A stretch of DNA of 10,859 nt from Thiobacillus sp. UBA6205 (GTDB taxonomy: Bacteria; Pseudomonadota; Gammaproteobacteria; Burkholderiales; Thiobacillaceae): assembly GCA_002421825.1 (NCBI GenBank), contig DISR01000074.1, positions 1-10,859 on the forward strand. The letters run 5' to 3'. Below are positions 1-7,079 of the stretch, piece by piece. A program made the translations under genes and the position numbers. The notes under the pieces were generated by a model that searched no databases, had not been told where the DNA came from, and saw only the letters and a program-made list of their open reading frames with translations. Every line of letters starts with the position of its first letter. Positions within the stretch are counted from its first letter, which is position 1.

Positions 1-1462
1 AGATGATGTCGAAGCCGGTGACCAGCACCGACCCGGGCAGGAAGGATTTCAGTTCCGGCGTCTCGTCGGGCCAGCCCAGGGTGGAGAAAGGCCACAGCGC
101 GGAGGAGAACCAGGTGTCGAGCACGTCCTCATCCTGCCGGATGGTGCGGCCGCCCGCCATTTTATTCGCATCCTCCCCGCTGCTGGCGACATAGACGTTG
201 CCGTCCTCGTCGTACCACGCAGGAATGCGGTGGCCCCACCACAACTGGCGCGAGATGCACCAGTCCTGGATGTTTTCCAGCCACTGGTTGTAGGTGGTGG
301 TCCAGTTCTCCGGCACGAATTTCAGTTCGCCGGATTTGACGACATCCAGCCCGCGCCTGGCCAGGTCTTCCATGGCCATGAACCACTGGTCGGTGAGCAT
401 GGGCTCGATCACGGCGTGGGTGCGATCGCCTCTCGGCACCATGAGCTTGTGCGGCTTGGCGGCCTTGAGCAAGCCTTTGTCTTTCAGGTCGGCGAGGATT
501 TTTTCGCGCGCGACGTAGCGGTCGAGGCCCTGATACTCGGTCGGGCCGAGTTCGTTGATCCTGGCGTCGAGGGTGAAGATGCCGATGGGCGCCAGCTTGT
601 GGCGGTTGCCCACGGCATAGTCGTTGAAATCGTGCGCCGGCGTGATCTTGACCACGCCGGTGCCGAAGGCGGGATCGACGTATTCGTCGGCGATAACGGG
701 GATGCTGCGCTCGGCGATGGGCAGGCGCACATGCCTGCCGATGAGGTGCTGGTAGCGCGCGTCCTCGGGATGCACGGCCACGGCAACGTCGCCGAGCAGG
801 GTTTCGGGGCGCGTGGTGGCGACTTCCAGGTGGCCGTTCTCGCCTTCGATGGGATAGAGGATGTGCCACATGAAGCCGTCTTCTTCCTGGCTGACGACTT
901 CCAGGTCCGACACCGCCGTGCCCAGCACCGGGTCCCAGTTGACCAGCCGCTTGCCGCGGTAGATCAGGCCTTCCCTGTACAGTTTGACGAAGACTTCGCT
1001 GACCGCCCGGGACAGGCCCTCGTCCATGGTGAAGCGTTCGCGGCTCCAGTCCGGAGAGGTGCCCAGCCGCCGCATCTGGCGGGTGATGGTCGAGCCGGAG
1101 TGCTCCTTCCATTCCCACACCTTTTCCAGGAATTTCTCGCGGCCGAGGTCATGGCGCTCGACGCCCTTGGCGTCGAGCTGGCGCTCGACCACGATCTGCG
1201 TGGCGATGCCGGCGTGGTCGGTGCCCGGCTGCCACAGGGTGTTGTCACCCTGCATGCGGTGCAGGCGGATGAGCGCATCCATCAGGGTGTGCTGGAAGGC
1301 GTGGCCCATGTGCAGCGTGCCGGTGACGTTGGGCGGCGGCAGCATGATGCAGTAGGCGGGCTTGCTATTGTCGCCGGAAGGCTTGAAGTAACCGGCGGAT
1401 TCCCACTGGGCATACCAGCGGGATTCGATGTCTTTGGGCTCGAAGGCTTTGGCGAGTTCCAT
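1..1462 (-). CDS. valS: Valyl-tRNA synthetase, N-terminal 487 residues (cut by left window edge)
   Basis: ValS is a cytoplasmic class I aminoacyl-tRNA synthetase that charges tRNA-Val with valine and hydrolyses mischarged threonyl-tRNA. The visible part holds the class I signature PPPNVTG (about residues 42-48) followed by HMGH (51-54), the ValS form of the HIGH motif. The CP1 editing insertion follows, with ATTRPETLLGDVAVAVHPED and later GTGVVKITPAHDFNDY. Then come the NWCISRQLWWGHRIPAW-like block (here DWCISRQLWWGHRIPAW) and TGFDII at the very edge. The KMSKS loop and anticodon-binding domain lie outside the window; the family is usually about 900-950 residues, so roughly half is present. 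The ATG at 1462-1460 gives the typical start MELAKAFEPKDIE. No clear Shine-Dalgarno sequence precedes it. It is the last gene of the minus-strand cluster, but a consensus -10 box in the 66-base gap suggests it also has its own promoter. Confidence 0.97.
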   Translation of the reverse strand, partial: MELAKAFEPKDIESRWYAQWESAGYFKPSGDNSKPAYCIMLPPPNVTGTLHMGHAFQHTLMDALIRLHRMQGDNTLWQPGTDHAGIATQIVVERQLDAKGVERHDLGREKFLEKVWEWKEHSGSTITRQMRRLGTSPDWSRERFTMDEGLSRAVSEVFVKLYREGLIYRGKRLVNWDPVLGTAVSDLEVVSQEEDGFMWHILYPIEGENGHLEVATTRPETLLGDVAVAVHPEDARYQHLIGRHVRLPIAERSIPVIADEYVDPAFGTGVVKITPAHDFNDYAVGNRHKLAPIGIFTLDARINELGPTEYQGLDRYVAREKILADLKDKGLLKAAKPHKLMVPRGDRTHAVIEPMLTDQWFMAMEDLARRGLDVVKSGELKFVPENWTTTYNQWLENIQDWCISRQLWWGHRIPAWYDEDGNVYVASSGEDANKMAGGRTIRQDEDVLDTWFSSALWPFSTLGWPDETPELKSFLPGSVLVTGFDII

Positions 1463-1472
1463 CAGGGATAAC

Positions 1473-1492
1473 GGCGGATTCGGAAACCCGCC
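1473..1492 (-). other. Short hairpin in the valS leader
   Basis: Read on the minus strand, GGCGGGTT and AATCCGCC form an 8-bp stem with one G-U pair, closed by the tetraloop TCCG. The stem ends 10 bases before the valS ATG. No T-run follows, so it is not a standard terminator. A transcript read through from holC would carry it just ahead of the valS ribosome site. A transcript from the candidate promoter at 1493-1498 would start inside the stem and could not form it. Confidence 0.4.
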
Positions 1493-1520
1493 ATTATACC
1501 GGGTGGCCAGGGAGTAACAG
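1493..1520 (-). promoter_or_regulatory. Candidate valS promoter
   Basis: On the minus strand a perfect TATAAT lies at 1498-1493. The best -35 match is weak: CTGTTA at 1520-1515 (3 of 6 consensus positions) with a 16-base spacer. It sits in the gap between the upstream gene's stop (1529) and the valS ATG (1462), and would give a leader of about 25 bases. This is a pattern match only. Confidence 0.4.
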
Positions 1521-1528
1521 GGCGGCTG

Positions 1529-1954
1529 TCAGGATTTGCCGAGCTGCTCGGCTATGGCCTCGCGCACGATTTCGCGGATGTGGACGTCCATCTGTGCGAG
1601 CAGGGTGGACAGGTTGTCGTCCAGGCTGTTGCGGATTTCCGCGACCAGGCGGTCGCGCAGCAGGGAGCTTAACCTGGGTTCGAGTTCGCCCATGATCTGC
1701 TCGATGAGCGCTTCCGGATCCACGGACGTCGCGGGCGGGACGGGCGGAACAGCTTCTGCCGGCTTGTTGGCCAGGCCAGGAGGGGCGGGCTCGCCCACGG
1801 CGACAACGTCGGTCAGCACCGGCAGCCAGGCATCTTCCGGCAACGGCGGGGGCGCGTTGGGCGCCGGCTCTGCCTTGACAGCTTGGGCAGGTTCAACGCC
1901 TCCCTGATGCTTTTTCAGAAGCGCGTCCATTTTGTCGAGCAGCGGATCACTCAT
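1529..1954 (-). CDS. Conserved small protein of unknown function between holC and valS (141 aa)
   Basis: I cannot assign a function. The protein has three parts. The first is a short N-terminal amphipathic helix (MSDPLLDKMDALLKKHQ, residues 1-17). The second is a Pro/Ala-rich, probably disordered linker (about 18-80) containing a hydrophobic patch, WLPVLTDVV, near 43-51. The third is a C-terminal helical region (about 80-138) with regularly spaced Leu/Ile/Val and many charges. There is no signal peptide or membrane segment, so it is probably cytoplasmic. A good ribosome site, AAAGGGG, lies 6 bases before the ATG. It begins 17 bases after the holC stop, so co-transcription with pepA-holC is likely. 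As I recall, similar proteins occupy this slot in other betaproteobacteria. The architecture resembles small scaffold or hub proteins such as PopZ, but I see no sequence proof of homology. Confidence 0.8.
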   Translation of the reverse strand: MSDPLLDKMDALLKKHQGGVEPAQAVKAEPAPNAPPPLPEDAWLPVLTDVVAVGEPAPPGLANKPAEAVPPVPPATSVDPEALIEQIMGELEPRLSSLLRDRLVAEIRNSLDDNLSTLLAQMDVHIREIVREAIAEQLGKS

Positions 1955-1971
1955 TTATTGCCCCTTTTTGT

Positions 1972-2400
1972 CTACTGTCCCCTGTTGCGCAAATCATGGT
2001 TGACCAGTCCGTAGCCGCGGTCTTTGTAGAAGCGATAGCGCTGTCTGCCTTTCAGAACGTCCTGCTCGTCCTCGGTGACGATTTCTATCAGGCGCTCGAA
2101 GCGGCTGAATACGGGCGGAGGTTCGTCGCCCAGGTTGATCAGCACATCCGCGCTTGGCAGCACGTCCGGATTTTTTCCGATGATAACAGGCGTGGACGCG
2201 GCCAAGTGGCTGCTGTCCCGGCAGTGCGGTATGAAGGACATGGCGGGTTGCGTCCACAAGAGGCGATCGATAGTTGCCGCCACAGTTTCGTCCGGCGCGT
2301 AGATCAGGATGTTCAATTTCTGCAGCCAGGCCTTGGCCACAAGCTGGCGGGTGATGCCGAGCTTGTCGGATGCATGGCTGTAGAAACTGATTTCCGTCAC
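1972..2400 (-). CDS. holC: DNA polymerase III subunit chi
   Basis: HolC (chi) is the small clamp-loader accessory subunit that pairs with psi and links the DNA polymerase III holoenzyme to single-stranded-DNA-binding protein. The 142-residue length fits the family (E. coli chi is about 147). Diagnostic sequence is the start TEISFYSHASD and the block DRLLWTQPAMSFIPHC (about residues 45-60), which matches the conserved LLW...SFIPH segment of chi. The C-terminal part, SADVLINLGDEPPPVFSRFE, is also typical. The start is a GTG at 2400-2398, one base after the pepA stop codon. With no clear Shine-Dalgarno sequence, translation is probably coupled to pepA. The pepA-holC-valS order is conserved in proteobacteria and supports the call. 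Confidence 0.94.
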   Translation of the reverse strand: MTEISFYSHASDKLGITRQLVAKAWLQKLNILIYAPDETVAATIDRLLWTQPAMSFIPHCRDSSHLAASTPVIIGKNPDVLPSADVLINLGDEPPPVFSRFERLIEIVTEDEQDVLKGRQRYRFYKDRGYGLVNHDLRNRGQ

Positions 2401-2401
2401 T

Positions 2402-3901
2402 TTATTGCTTGTCTGCCAGGCCGATCAGGTACTGCACCAGCAGCGGCACCGGCCGGCCGGTCGAGCCCTTCTTTTCGCGGCCGCCGCGATAGGCGGTGCC
2501 GGCGATGTCGAGGTGCGCCCAGGCATAGTTCTCGGCGAAGCGCGCAAGGAAACATGCGGCGGTGATGGAGCCGCCGGCACGGCCGCCGATGTTGGCCATG
2601 TCCGCGAGGTTGCTCTTCAGCTGTTCCTGGTACTCGTCCCACAGCGGCATGCGCCAGACGCGATCCCAGGCATGGTCGGCGGCCTGCTCCAGCGCCTGTG
2701 CCAGCTTGTCGTCGTTGGCGTACAGTGCGCTGGGATGATGGCCCAGCGCGATCACGCAGGCGCCGGTCAGGGTGGCGAGGTCCACCACGGCGGCGGGCTT
2801 GAAGCGTTCGGCATAGGTCAGCGCATCGCACAGGATGAGGCGGCCTTCGGCATCGGTGTTGAGGATTTCGATGGTCTGGCCGGACATGGAGGTGACGATG
2901 TCGCCGGGCTTGTTGGCGTGCGCGTCCGGCAGGTTCTCGCAGGACGGCACGAGGCCGACCACGTTGAGCTTCAGGCCCAGTTCGCCGATGGCGCGGAAGG
3001 CGCCCAGTACCGCGCCGCCGCCGCTCATGTCGTAATTCATCTCGTCCATGTCGCCCGCCGGCTTGAGCGATATGCCGCCGGCATCGAAGGTGATGGCCTT
3101 GCCGACCAGCACGATGGGCTTGTCGCCCTTCTTGCCGCCGTCATGGCGCAGTTCGATGAACATCGGCGGCTTGTCGCTGCCCTTGGCCACCGAGAGGAAG
3201 GAGCCCATGCCGAGTTTTTCACAGGCGGCCTTGTCCATCACCTTGCACTTGAAACCGTAGGCCTTGGCCAGTTGCCTGGCCTGATTCGCGAGATAAGTCG
3301 GCGTGCAGACGTTGGACGGCGTGTTGCCGAGGTCGCGCGCCAGCGCCATGCCGCCGGCGATGGCGGCGCCCCGCTTCAGGGATCCGGCGGCGGTGTTGGG
3401 CGCCAGAAAGGCGATGCCGGAAAGCCTGGCCTGGTTGTCGGGCTTGCTTTTCATGCGGTCGAAGCGGTAGATCGAGTCCGCCGCCACGATCGCGGCCTGT
3501 TCCAGGTTCCAGCCGGCGCTGCGCTTGCCGACCTTGATTTCGTTGAGCGCGATGAGCACATCCTTCGCGGCGGTGCCGGCGGCAGCCTTTACGGCTGCCG
3601 CCACCGCGTCGCGGTAAGTTTTCTCTGCGAACCCGTCCTCTTTGCCAAGGCCGACGAGCAGCACGCGCTCGGCGGCAATGCCGGGCAGGTCGCGCAGCAG
3701 CAGGGTGCTGCCGGCGCGGCCGTCCATGTCGCCGCTCTTGAGGACTGCGGCGATGCGGCCACTGGAGGCCCTGTCCAAAGTGCGGGCGGTGGCGGAAAGC
3801 TTGCCGCCATCGAATACGCCGGCAACGATGCAGGCGCTTTTGAGTTTCTCGGGCGATCCGGTTTTTATGCTAAATTTCGGTGCATTATCTTTTGCTGACA
3901 T
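2402..3901 (-). CDS. pepA: Leucyl aminopeptidase PepA (M17 family)
   Basis: This is a cytosolic dinuclear-metal aminopeptidase that removes N-terminal residues, preferably leucine, from peptides; in E. coli the protein also binds DNA in Xer recombination and carAB control. At 499 residues it is full length. The less conserved N-terminal domain covers about 1-165 and the catalytic domain the rest. The metal and catalytic residues all appear: VGKAITFDAGGISLKP (K268, D273, K280), D291 in the NYDMSGGG block, and the M17 signature NTDAEGRL (N348-L355, with D350, E352 and R354). The ATG at 3901 gives MSAKDNAPKFSIKTG, a few residues longer than many relatives but the only nearby start. It is the first gene of the minus-strand cluster and divergent from lptF, with 80 bases between them. 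Its stop is one base before holC. Confidence 0.97.
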   Translation of the reverse strand: MSAKDNAPKFSIKTGSPEKLKSACIVAGVFDGGKLSATARTLDRASSGRIAAVLKSGDMDGRAGSTLLLRDLPGIAAERVLLVGLGKEDGFAEKTYRDAVAAAVKAAAGTAAKDVLIALNEIKVGKRSAGWNLEQAAIVAADSIYRFDRMKSKPDNQARLSGIAFLAPNTAAGSLKRGAAIAGGMALARDLGNTPSNVCTPTYLANQARQLAKAYGFKCKVMDKAACEKLGMGSFLSVAKGSDKPPMFIELRHDGGKKGDKPIVLVGKAITFDAGGISLKPAGDMDEMNYDMSGGGAVLGAFRAIGELGLKLNVVGLVPSCENLPDAHANKPGDIVTSMSGQTIEILNTDAEGRLILCDALTYAERFKPAAVVDLATLTGACVIALGHHPSALYANDDKLAQALEQAADHAWDRVWRMPLWDEYQEQLKSNLADMANIGGRAGGSITAACFLARFAENYAWAHLDIAGTAYRGGREKKGSTGRPVPLLVQYLIGLADKQ

Positions 3902-3931
3902 GGGGCTTCTTGCTGAATTGAGAATGCGCTC

Positions 3932-3960
3932 ATCTTTGCAAACCCTGGCCAGATAGTCAA
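3932..3960 (-). promoter_or_regulatory. Candidate pepA-holC promoter
   Basis: On the minus strand TTGACT (3960-3955, 5 of 6 matches to the -35 consensus) is followed after exactly 17 bases by AAAGAT (3937-3932, 3 of 6, keeping A2, A5 and T6). It would give a leader of about 25 bases before the pepA ATG at 3901. This is the best sigma-70-like match in the 80-base divergent gap. It is a pattern match only. Confidence 0.4.
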
Positions 3961-3981
3961 AACCCCCTTAATAAAACCCCC
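3959..3981. repeat. Direct repeat AAAACCCCC immediately before lptF
   Basis: AAAACCCCC occurs at 3959-3967 and again at 3973-3981, 14 bases apart, separated by TTAATA-type sequence. The second copy touches the lptF ATG. The first overlaps the -35 box of the candidate pepA promoter on the other strand. The repeat replaces a normal ribosome site for lptF. Confidence 0.5.
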
Positions 3982-5073
3982 ATGCTTTACCGGCGCGCGC
4001 TGCTGCAGGAACTGAGCCTTTCGAGCGGCGCTTCGCTGGTCGTTCTCGTCGCCATCGCCCTGGTCACGCTGTTCATTCGCCTGCTGGGCGAGGCGGCGCG
4101 CGGCGAACTGGCCAACGAGGCGGTGTTCGCCTATCTCGGTTTCAGCCTGCTGCATTTCCTGCCGGTCTTGCTCTCGGTTGCGATCTTTGTCGGTGCGATG
4201 CTGACGTTGATGCGCTACTGGCGCGACAACGAGATGGCCATCTGGCTCAGTTCCGGGCTGTCGCTCAACGACTGGATCAGGCCGATGCTCATGTTCGCGC
4301 TGCCGTTGGCGCTGATCCTTCTGCTGCTGACCAACACCATCATTCCGTGGGCAGCCAACAAGAAGGATGTATACAAGGCGGAACTGCTGAGCCGCGACGA
4401 CGCCTCTCTGGTGGTGCCCGGGATCTTCGCGGAGTCACAGGGCGGGGACCGGGTGTTTTTCGTCGAAAGCCTGAATCCGCTCACGGGCACGGTGCGCAAT
4501 GTGTTCATGCAGTCGAAGGACAGCGGCAAGCTGGGCGTGGTGGTGGCGGCCGAGGGCGCGCAAAGGAAGATGGATGACGGCACGCGCTTTCTGGTGCTGT
4601 CCAAGGGGCGCCGCTACGAGGGCGAACCGGGTCAGGCGGAATACCGCATCGTCCGGTTCGACCGCTACTGGATACGGCTCGATCCGGTCGACATCAAGGC
4701 CAGGGAGCGGGAGCAGAACATCCGTCAGCTGGGTACGCCGGAATTGTGGAAAACCGCCGAGCCCGATGCGCGCGGCGAACTGGCCGGACGCTTCAACATT
4801 CCCTTGAGCTTGCTGGTGCTGGTCCTGCTGGCAATTCCGCTCAGCTATGTGAACAATCGCGCGAAGCGTTCCTACGGCCTGATTGCCGCGCTGCTGGTAT
4901 TTTTCATCTATCACAACCTGCTTTCGGTCAGCCAGGCGTGGGTCGCACAGGGCAGGCTGGGGCTGGCGGCGGGGATGCTGGCGGCGCATTTGCCCGCGCT
5001 CGTGGCGCTGGCGTTGCTCTATGCCTATCGCATGCGCATGAAGCCGGCCGCTTTCAGGCTGGGGCGCAAATGA
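3982..5073 (+). CDS. lptF: LPS export ABC transporter permease LptF
   Basis: LptF is one of two inner-membrane permeases of the LptB2FGC complex, which extracts lipopolysaccharide and pushes it onto the Lpt bridge. At 363 residues it has the family layout. Three N-terminal membrane segments (about 12-34, 52-78, 100-121) precede a periplasmic beta-jellyroll (about 130-260), and three C-terminal segments follow (about 273-291, 298-317, 328-349). The cytoplasmic segment WRDNEMAIWLSSGLSLNDW (80-98) is the coupling helix that contacts the LptB ATPase. The start MLYRRALLQEL matches the usual LptF N-terminus, so the ATG at 3982 is well supported. It has no Shine-Dalgarno sequence; it is preceded by AAAACCCCC. 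The stop overlaps the lptG start by 4 bases (ATGA), indicating translational coupling. The lptB, lptA and lptC genes are not in the window. Confidence 0.96.
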   Translation: MLYRRALLQELSLSSGASLVVLVAIALVTLFIRLLGEAARGELANEAVFAYLGFSLLHFLPVLLSVAIFVGAMLTLMRYWRDNEMAIWLSSGLSLNDWIRPMLMFALPLALILLLLTNTIIPWAANKKDVYKAELLSRDDASLVVPGIFAESQGGDRVFFVESLNPLTGTVRNVFMQSKDSGKLGVVVAAEGAQRKMDDGTRFLVLSKGRRYEGEPGQAEYRIVRFDRYWIRLDPVDIKAREREQNIRQLGTPELWKTAEPDARGELAGRFNIPLSLLVLVLLAIPLSYVNNRAKRSYGLIAALLVFFIYHNLLSVSQAWVAQGRLGLAAGMLAAHLPALVALALLYAYRMRMKPAAFRLGRK

Positions 5074-6143
5074 GCTTGATCTCGCGTTACATCCTGAGGG
5101 AGGTGTCGATGTCCGCGGGCTTCGTGTTCGTCGGGCTGATCCTGCTGTTCTCCTTCTTCGATCTGGCCGGTGAACTGGACAGCATAGGGCGTGCGGATTA
5201 CGGATTCGCCCAGGCAGCCCTCTACGTCGCCCTCAATGTGCCCGGCCACGTCTATGAGATCGTCCCGATTGCCGCGCTGATCGGTGCGCTTTTCGCGTTG
5301 TCGCGGCTGGTAATGAATTCTGAATTCGCGGTGATGCTCGCTTCCGGCATATCGAGCTGGCGCATCGCGCTGCTGCTGACTGTCGCAGGCATCGGGTTTG
5401 CGCTGGTCGCTCTGGCTGTGGGCGAACTGGTGTCGCCCTGGTCGGAACAGGCTGCGAAGAAACTCAAATTGCGCGCAACCGAATCCGTGGTGGCGCAGGC
5501 GTTCCGTTCGGGCCTGTGGGTCAAGGATGGCAACGCATTCATCAATGCGCGGGAAGTCTTGCCGGACGCCAGCCTGCACGATCTCAAGGTCTATGAGTTC
5601 GATCAGGACTGGGAGCTCGTGCGAATCATGACGGCGGAGAAGGGCGCATGGGAGGGCAATGGCAGGTGGAAGCTGGCCAAAGTCTCCGATACGGGTTTCT
5701 CGGAAGCCGGAATCAAGCTCAGCCATGAGAAAAGTCTGGACTGGGTATCGGTGTTAAGCCCCGATATTCTCAGCGTGCTGCTGGTGGCGCCGGAAAAAAT
5801 GTCCACTCCGGCACTGGTCGGCTACATCAGGCATCTCAGGGAAAACAAGCAGCAGACCACGCGCTACGAAGTGGCGCTGTGGTCCAAGATGTTCTATCCG
5901 CTTGCCATCCCGGTGATCATGCTGCTGGCGCTGCCGTTTGCATTCCATTCGCCGCGCTCCGGCGGCATTGCCTTGAAGATCTTTCTCGGCATTCTGGCCG
6001 GCCTCGCGTTCCATTTGGGCAACCGGCTGTTTTCCCATGTCGGCCTGCTGAACGACTGGCCGCCGTTCATTACCGCGGCGACGCCTTCCCTGCTGTTCCT
6101 GGCGCTGGTGCTGGCGGTTCTCAAGCGGCTGGAACGGCGCTAG
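5070..6143 (+). CDS. lptG: LPS export ABC transporter permease LptG
   Basis: LptG is the partner permease of LptF in the inner-membrane LPS exporter. The 357-residue protein has membrane segments at about 15-34, 63-84, 99-121, 272-291, 299-319 and 333-352, with the periplasmic beta-jellyroll between segments 3 and 4. The conserved N-terminus SLISRYILREV and the coupling-helix block SEFAVMLASGISSW (84-97) are typical of LptG. So is the segment YPLAIPVIMLLALPFAF at 276-292. The open frame extends 108 codons upstream into lptF, but the ATG at 5070, overlapping the lptF stop as ATGA, gives the standard family N-terminus. The gene ends convergent with the RDD gene; the two overlap by 4 bases and no terminator is visible between them. 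Confidence 0.96.
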   Translation: MSLISRYILREVSMSAGFVFVGLILLFSFFDLAGELDSIGRADYGFAQAALYVALNVPGHVYEIVPIAALIGALFALSRLVMNSEFAVMLASGISSWRIALLLTVAGIGFALVALAVGELVSPWSEQAAKKLKLRATESVVAQAFRSGLWVKDGNAFINAREVLPDASLHDLKVYEFDQDWELVRIMTAEKGAWEGNGRWKLAKVSDTGFSEAGIKLSHEKSLDWVSVLSPDILSVLLVAPEKMSTPALVGYIRHLRENKQQTTRYEVALWSKMFYPLAIPVIMLLALPFAFHSPRSGGIALKIFLGILAGLAFHLGNRLFSHVGLLNDWPPFITAATPSLLFLALVLAVLKRLERR

Positions 6144-6577
6144 CCCGCCGCCGTCTTTATCAGCCTTGTCCCGCACAGGCGGTCGTGCAGGAACTGGCGG
6201 TCCCGATCGACCAGCGCCCAGAAAAATCCCGCGCCCGCACATAGCAAGCCAAGCGCAGCCAGGCAGAAGCGAGCCATGCATTGCGCGGTCGAAGGCGGTC
6301 CGCCGGCGGTGTTCACCAGGCGGATATGCCAGGTTTTCATCGCCAGGGTCTGGCCTCCGCGTTTCCAGAAGATCATGAAATAAGCCATCATGACCAGCAG
6401 CAGGTAGAACTGGAATACCGCCTTCTGGAAGGGGCCGTGAATCTCGCCAAAAACCGGAATATAAGCAAAGCCCGCGAGAAGCGAGAGTGCGATCAACAAC
6501 AGGGATTCGTAGAACATGGCGGCAAAGCGGCGCCTAAGGCTGGCCGGTTGCATGGGGATGGTTGCGTTTTCTTGCAT
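6140..6577 (-). CDS. RDD-family membrane protein
   Basis: RDD proteins are small inner-membrane proteins named for conserved Arg and Asp residues. Some have been linked to ion transport, but the role of this one is unknown. Evidence is the N-terminal LRRRFAAMFYESLLL (about 14-28), three predicted membrane segments (about 22-41, 53-72, 103-121), the middle motif KRGGQTLAMKTWHIRLV (72-88) and the ending QFLHDRLCGTRLIKTA, which closely fits the family's HDRLxGTRLV ending. The first conserved Asp position here reads Tyr-Glu. I chose the ATG at 6577 (145 aa); the frame opens 32 codons earlier, but that part has no family resemblance and would run into the divergent gene's leader. ATG 6553 is also possible, and neither start has a clear Shine-Dalgarno sequence. 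In related betaproteobacteria, as I recall, an RDD gene lies between lptFG and the ilv genes. Confidence 0.88.
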   Translation of the reverse strand: MQENATIPMQPASLRRRFAAMFYESLLLIALSLLAGFAYIPVFGEIHGPFQKAVFQFYLLLVMMAYFMIFWKRGGQTLAMKTWHIRLVNTAGGPPSTAQCMARFCLAALGLLCAGAGFFWALVDRDRQFLHDRLCGTRLIKTAAG

Positions 6578-6602
6578 GGTGGTTCTATATTCACGACAAG
6601 GG

Positions 6603-6633
6603 CGGCCGTAATGATTCGCCGTCCGGCCATAAT
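6603..6633 (+). promoter_or_regulatory. Near-identical 10-bp direct repeats ahead of the DUF2173-like genes
   Basis: CGGCCGTAAT (6603-6612) and CGGCCATAAT (6624-6633) match at 9 of 10 positions and are exactly 21 bases apart, two turns of the helix. They lie in the divergent gap between the RDD gene and the first DUF2173-like gene. The second copy contains CATAAT (6628-6633), a 5-of-6 match to a -10 box, about 20 bases before the ribosome site, but no -35 box stands 16-18 bases upstream. This arrangement would suit a regulator binding one face of the DNA. That is inference. Confidence 0.35.
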
Positions 6634-6655
6634 AATTAATCGAGGAGGGGACGTG

Positions 6656-7060
6656 GTGCATATCGTAAAGCAACTAATGGCCGTCCCGGGTGTAATCGCA
6701 GCGGGCGAGTTCGCCTACGGCGGGGATCGCTTCTCGTACGAGGGAGCATTGACCGCCGAGTTTGCGCGCATGGCGTCAATCCTTTGCCGTTCGAACACGG
6801 TGAACGTCAACATGCAGTCCGAGATCTACGATTCATTCGCCGAGAACAGCGGTTACAAGCCGGCACAGGGATGGATCGTGCGCGGTGCGCAAATATCCGT
6901 CTGCAATGTCGGCAATTATTTCGCCTTCATCGAAAATCGCCCCGAACTGCTCAATGACGTCATGGCCATCATGCGCGCCAAGCTGGGCGACATCGGCGAT
7001 GACCTGCTGGTGAGCTTGTACGCCAGGATCGGCGGCGATGTAAAAGAAGCCCTGTACTGA
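6656..7060 (+). CDS. DUF2173-like small protein A (predicted Roadblock/LC7-type fold)
   Basis: This is the first of three tandem paralogues of unknown function. The 134-residue product starts HIVKQLMAVPGVIAAGEFAYGG, which I recognise as the N-terminal pattern of DUF2173 (xKLMxLPGVxAAGEF). The predicted order is a strand (LPGVIAAGEF), a long helix (TAEFARMASILCRSN), two strands (AQGWIVRG and ISVCNVGNYFAFIE) and a helix (RPELLNDVMAIM). That resembles Roadblock/LC7 domains; the fold is inference. It keeps both Cys positions seen in the set: one in the helix (ILCRSN) and one in SVCNVGN. About 25 extra C-terminal residues look like an amphipathic helix and are absent from copies B and C. A strong ribosome site, AGGAGG (6643-6648), precedes two adjacent in-frame GTG codons (6653, 6656). 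I chose 6656 because its 7-base spacing is better; 6653 would add one Val. There is no signal peptide or membrane segment. Confidence 0.85.
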   Translation: MHIVKQLMAVPGVIAAGEFAYGGDRFSYEGALTAEFARMASILCRSNTVNVNMQSEIYDSFAENSGYKPAQGWIVRGAQISVCNVGNYFAFIENRPELLNDVMAIMRAKLGDIGDDLLVSLYARIGGDVKEALY

Positions 7061-7079
7061 ATTTCTGACCGAGGACAAG

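Noticed and set aside
230..1471. 413-codon open frame on the plus strand
   Set aside because: Antisense to valS, whose class I signature and editing domain are clear on the other strand.
2405..3898. 497-codon open frame on the plus strand
   Set aside because: Exactly antisense to pepA, which has all M17 catalytic residues. The translation has no domain.
4746..5069. Upstream extension of the lptG frame
   Set aside because: The added 108 residues overlap lptF in another frame and lack family resemblance. The ATGA overlap at 5070 gives the correct LptG start.
6281..6652. Upstream extension of the first DUF2173-like frame
   Set aside because: It runs antisense through the RDD gene. The strong AGGAGG at 6643-6648 and the family N-terminus fix the start at the GTG pair.
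6578..6673. Upstream extension of the RDD frame (32 codons)
   Set aside because: No resemblance to RDD proteins, and it would cover the leader and ribosome site of the divergent gene. The ATG at 6577 is preferred, though not proven.
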